Origin: Sphingobium sp. JS3065
GTDB taxonomy: Bacteria > Pseudomonadota > Alphaproteobacteria > Sphingomonadales > Sphingomonadaceae
DNA: 64,000 nt
Direction: 5' to 3'
Assembly (NCBI RefSeq): GCF_026427355.1
Contig: NZ_CP102666.1
Span: 62,001 to 126,000, forward strand
This document shows positions 62,056 to 64,000 of this stretch, one piece after another. Below the pieces are notes generated by a model, which ran no database searches, had not been told where the DNA came from, and saw nothing but the letters and a program-made list of their open reading frames with translations. The number at the start of each line of letters is the position of its first letter. The stretch's first letter is position 1. A program made the position numbers and the translations under genes.

Positions 62056-62606
62056 GCCGCCCGTGCATCGCCATGTCCCCGTCCGTAAATGGTCTGAGCG
62101 AGGATGTTAAAGTCCAATGCCATCGAACGGGTGCGGACATATTCGCTGTCTAGCGCGGCAAGACGTGACGGGTCGGACATGTCCACGCCCTGGATCTGCG
62201 CTAGCCCCGTAATGCCGGGGCGAGCTGAGAATACGCCGCGCGCCGCGCGCTCGGCGATTAGTTCGCTATGTGAGGGTAGACCGGGGCGCGGGCCGACGAG
62301 ACTCATGTCTCCGCGGATCACACAGATTAGCTGGGGCAATTCGTCGGCTTTGAACTTGCGGATCAGCCTGCTCAATCGTGAGATGGTGACGATGGGAGCG
62401 TGATGCGACGGCAGATCGCCGGTATTCGGCGGCATGGTACGAATCTTATAGATCTGGAAGGGTTGCTGACCCCTGCCCACCCGCCATTGGATGAATAGCG
62501 GGTTCGCGCGAAATTCGCACCACGAGAGAAACGCCGCGATGATGCAAATGGCTACCGCCGGCAAGAACAGGATCAGTGAAGCCGCCAGATCAAACACACG
62601 CTTCAT
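62052..62606 (-). CDS. Initiating undecaprenyl-phosphate sugar transferase (PglC/WcfS type)
   Basis: A 184-residue small phosphoglycosyl transferase. An N-terminal re-entrant membrane helix (FDLAASLILFLPAVAICIIA) is followed by the catalytic core: FIQWRVGRGQQPFQIYKIRT, RKFKADELPQLICVIRGDMS (Asp-Glu catalytic pair), LVGPRPGLPSHS, and PGITGLAQIQG. The short, single-domain form is typical of enzymes that transfer a HexNAc-1-phosphate, such as bacillosamine, QuiNAc or FucNAc, to undecaprenyl phosphate and thereby start repeat synthesis. It is the last gene on the right side of the locus. Confidence 0.93.
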   Translation of the reverse strand: MKRVFDLAASLILFLPAVAICIIAAFLSWCEFRANPLFIQWRVGRGQQPFQIYKIRTMPPNTGDLPSHHAPIVTISRLSRLIRKFKADELPQLICVIRGDMSLVGPRPGLPSHSELIAERAARGVFSARPGITGLAQIQGVDMSDPSRLAALDSEYVRTRSMALDFNILAQTIYGRGHGDARAA

Positions 62607-63133
62607 GTCAAACTACCTTTGTCGTCGAGCGGAAGCGCATCGGAAACGCTGCCGCGAATCGTATCGTCGCTAGCGAAGCTGGAGCGCCAAGGTCCCCATG
62701 CCGCACTCCGGCAACGGCGTGTAAAGCCCAGAGATTAATGTGGCGCGCTGGGCAGCGCACGACCGCACCGTAGGTTTGCGCCACCACCTCGACTGAGGGA
62801 GGGTGAAATATTCCATATGGCAATTCTAACATTGGGCAACAATCAATTTTCGTCCAAGAATCCACATGGTTTCGAATTTGTCAAACAAAGAAACCAAACA
62901 CCTGTATGTTTCTCATTGCATTGCGGAATCTAAAATGGATAGTGTGCCGGTTGTGATGGCACTAGCCTCTCTTATTCACGACGCTCGGTTTCGGGCCCGC
63001 TCTGGGCATTTGCTGCGGCTGGCTGTATTGCGCGGACGACCGGCATCGCTGGCGTTTGTTTCACCGCATTCGGATTGATGGGCTTTTCGGGTTGAAGGGC
63101 TGGGCTCGGAGTTCTGCGGCGCTGCCGCATGGG
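62607..63133. other. Stretch between the sugar transferase gene and IS1380
   Basis: About 530 bases including an AT-rich block (62800-62950) that probably holds the promoter of the sugar transferase gene. No gene is supported. Confidence 0.45.
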
Positions 63134-64000
63134 CTACGTCGGCGCAGGCTTCAGCCGGAGAACGAGGGCGCGGAACAGGTCGGCATCCGGACAGGCGGAA
63201 GCGAAGGCAATGCGGATGCGGCTAGCACTTTCTACGACGCGCGCAGCGACCTTGAGCAGCCGCAGGCGCAAGGTGGTAAACTCCGCGCTTGCCAGAGCAG
63301 CGGTCCTGGGCATCGCCTGCTGGATGCGCCATAGCAGCCAGTATGCGGCAGTGTGCAGTATCAGGCGCATCTGATTGGCATTGGCCGAGCGGCACGAGGT
63401 TCGGTCGCTGGCGAGCTGGGACTTGTGGCGCTTGATCAGGTTCTCGGCCTGACCACGCGCGCAGTAGAGCGTGTCGTAGATGTGCTCGGCCGATCCTGTT
63501 GCCAACGAGGTGACGACATAGCGGATGTCCATGCCCAGCGTGCTGGCCTCGATCCGTGCAACGACGCGACGCTGGCACTTCCAGGTCTTTGCCCCATAGC
63601 GGGTCTCGGCATAGTTGCGCAGGACGGGACACTGACGCTGGGCGCGCTTGACCGCGCAGGCATCGGCGACCGCAACAATGGCGGGATCGGCGCGCAGCGC
63701 TGAATTGGTGGGCAGGCCGAACACGTAATCGACGCGGGCCGCATCGCAGTAGGCCATGACCTCGGGTCGACCATAGTGCCCGTCGCCGCGGATAGTGATG
63801 TGGGTATCGGGCCAATTACGGCGCAGGTGACGCACCAGGCGTCGGATGTGCCCCGCCGCCTCCTTTCCAGAAGGCGTCTTGCCTGTGCGCAGCAGCATGG
63901 CCACCGGCCTGCCGGTCGCGGTGTCGTAGATATGGATCGGTAGGAAGCAGCGCTCCCCATGATGCCCGTTCCAGAACGAGAGCTGTTGATAGCCATGCAC
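63134..64000 (-). mobile_element. IS1380-family transposase, 5' part beyond window edge
   Basis: A frame of 289 codons open to the window end and closed by TAG at 63134. It shows VHGYQQLSFWNGHHGERCFL, LPIHIYDTATGRPVAMLLR, ITIRGDGHYGRPEVMAYCDA (catalytic Asp), VFGLPTNSALRADP, then ARGQAENLIKRHKSQLASDR (catalytic Glu) and SANANQMRLILHTAAYWLLW. These are the DDE residues and the Y-(2)R-(3)E-(6)K region of IS1380/IS4-like transposases. The N-terminal third lies outside the window. Nothing interrupts the visible part. Confidence 0.93.

Noticed and set aside
1..64000. CRISPR arrays, tRNA and rRNA genes, phage structural genes
   Set aside because: No regularly spaced repeats, no tRNA-like CCA-ended cloverleaf, no rRNA conserved segments and no phage gene module were seen on either strand by eye.

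Overview
The window looks like chromosomal DNA of a sphingomonad (Alphaproteobacteria, Sphingomonadales; Sphingobium, Novosphingobium or Sphingomonas). This is inferred from high-GC coding, a MucR/Ros regulator, small protein families common in that order (DUF5818-like and DUF6961-like), an alphaproteobacterial palindromic intergenic repeat, and the style of the toxin-antitoxin and envelope genes. No rRNA, tRNA or CRISPR array was seen. The genus cannot be fixed by eye.

Left part (1-18.9 kb): signalling and iron. It holds a response regulator coupled to an edge-truncated membrane protein, a divergent LuxI-type synthase, a MucR regulator and a membrane-anchored SNase-like protein. A siderophore receptor/PiuC iron unit follows, then an EAL protein, two soluble hybrid histidine kinases, a RelE/ParE-type toxin-antitoxin pair among IS and antitoxin remnants, and a membrane GGDEF-EAL protein with an intact I-site.

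Middle (19-46 kb): a four-gene operon of small proteins, glmU with a phosphoesterase, a lipoprotein, a BktB-like thiolase, a nitronate monooxygenase, and a MarR regulator behind a perfect 14-bp inverted repeat. A complete IS66-family element with an exact 8-bp target duplication comes next. It is followed by small envelope/stress proteins, aquaporin Z, cysI with a DUF934 gene, a broken ccdAB locus, a PDZ-M48 peptidase beside a PPP-type phosphatase, and an IS3-family element that abuts a small gene.

Right part (46-64 kb): glmS leads into a Wzx/Wzy-type polysaccharide locus. It encodes a membrane 4,6-dehydratase, a uronate epimerase, a TviB-like dehydrogenase, a GT2, the flippase and a GT4, then (reversed) the polymerase, Ugd, a second GT4, a 4-ketoreductase and the initiating sugar transferase. 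GlmS and GlmU supply UDP-GlcNAc. The dehydratase plus ketoreductase would give a 6-deoxy-HexNAc, the TviB-like enzyme a HexNAc-uronate, and Ugd UDP-glucuronate. An IS3-type remnant lies at the 3' end of wzy; an IS110 remnant, a gene tail and an ABC-2 permease pseudogene lie at its 5' side. The genes from about 50.2 to 57.3 kb are visibly more AT-rich than their neighbours, suggesting a transferred cassette. An IS1380-family transposase runs off the right edge.
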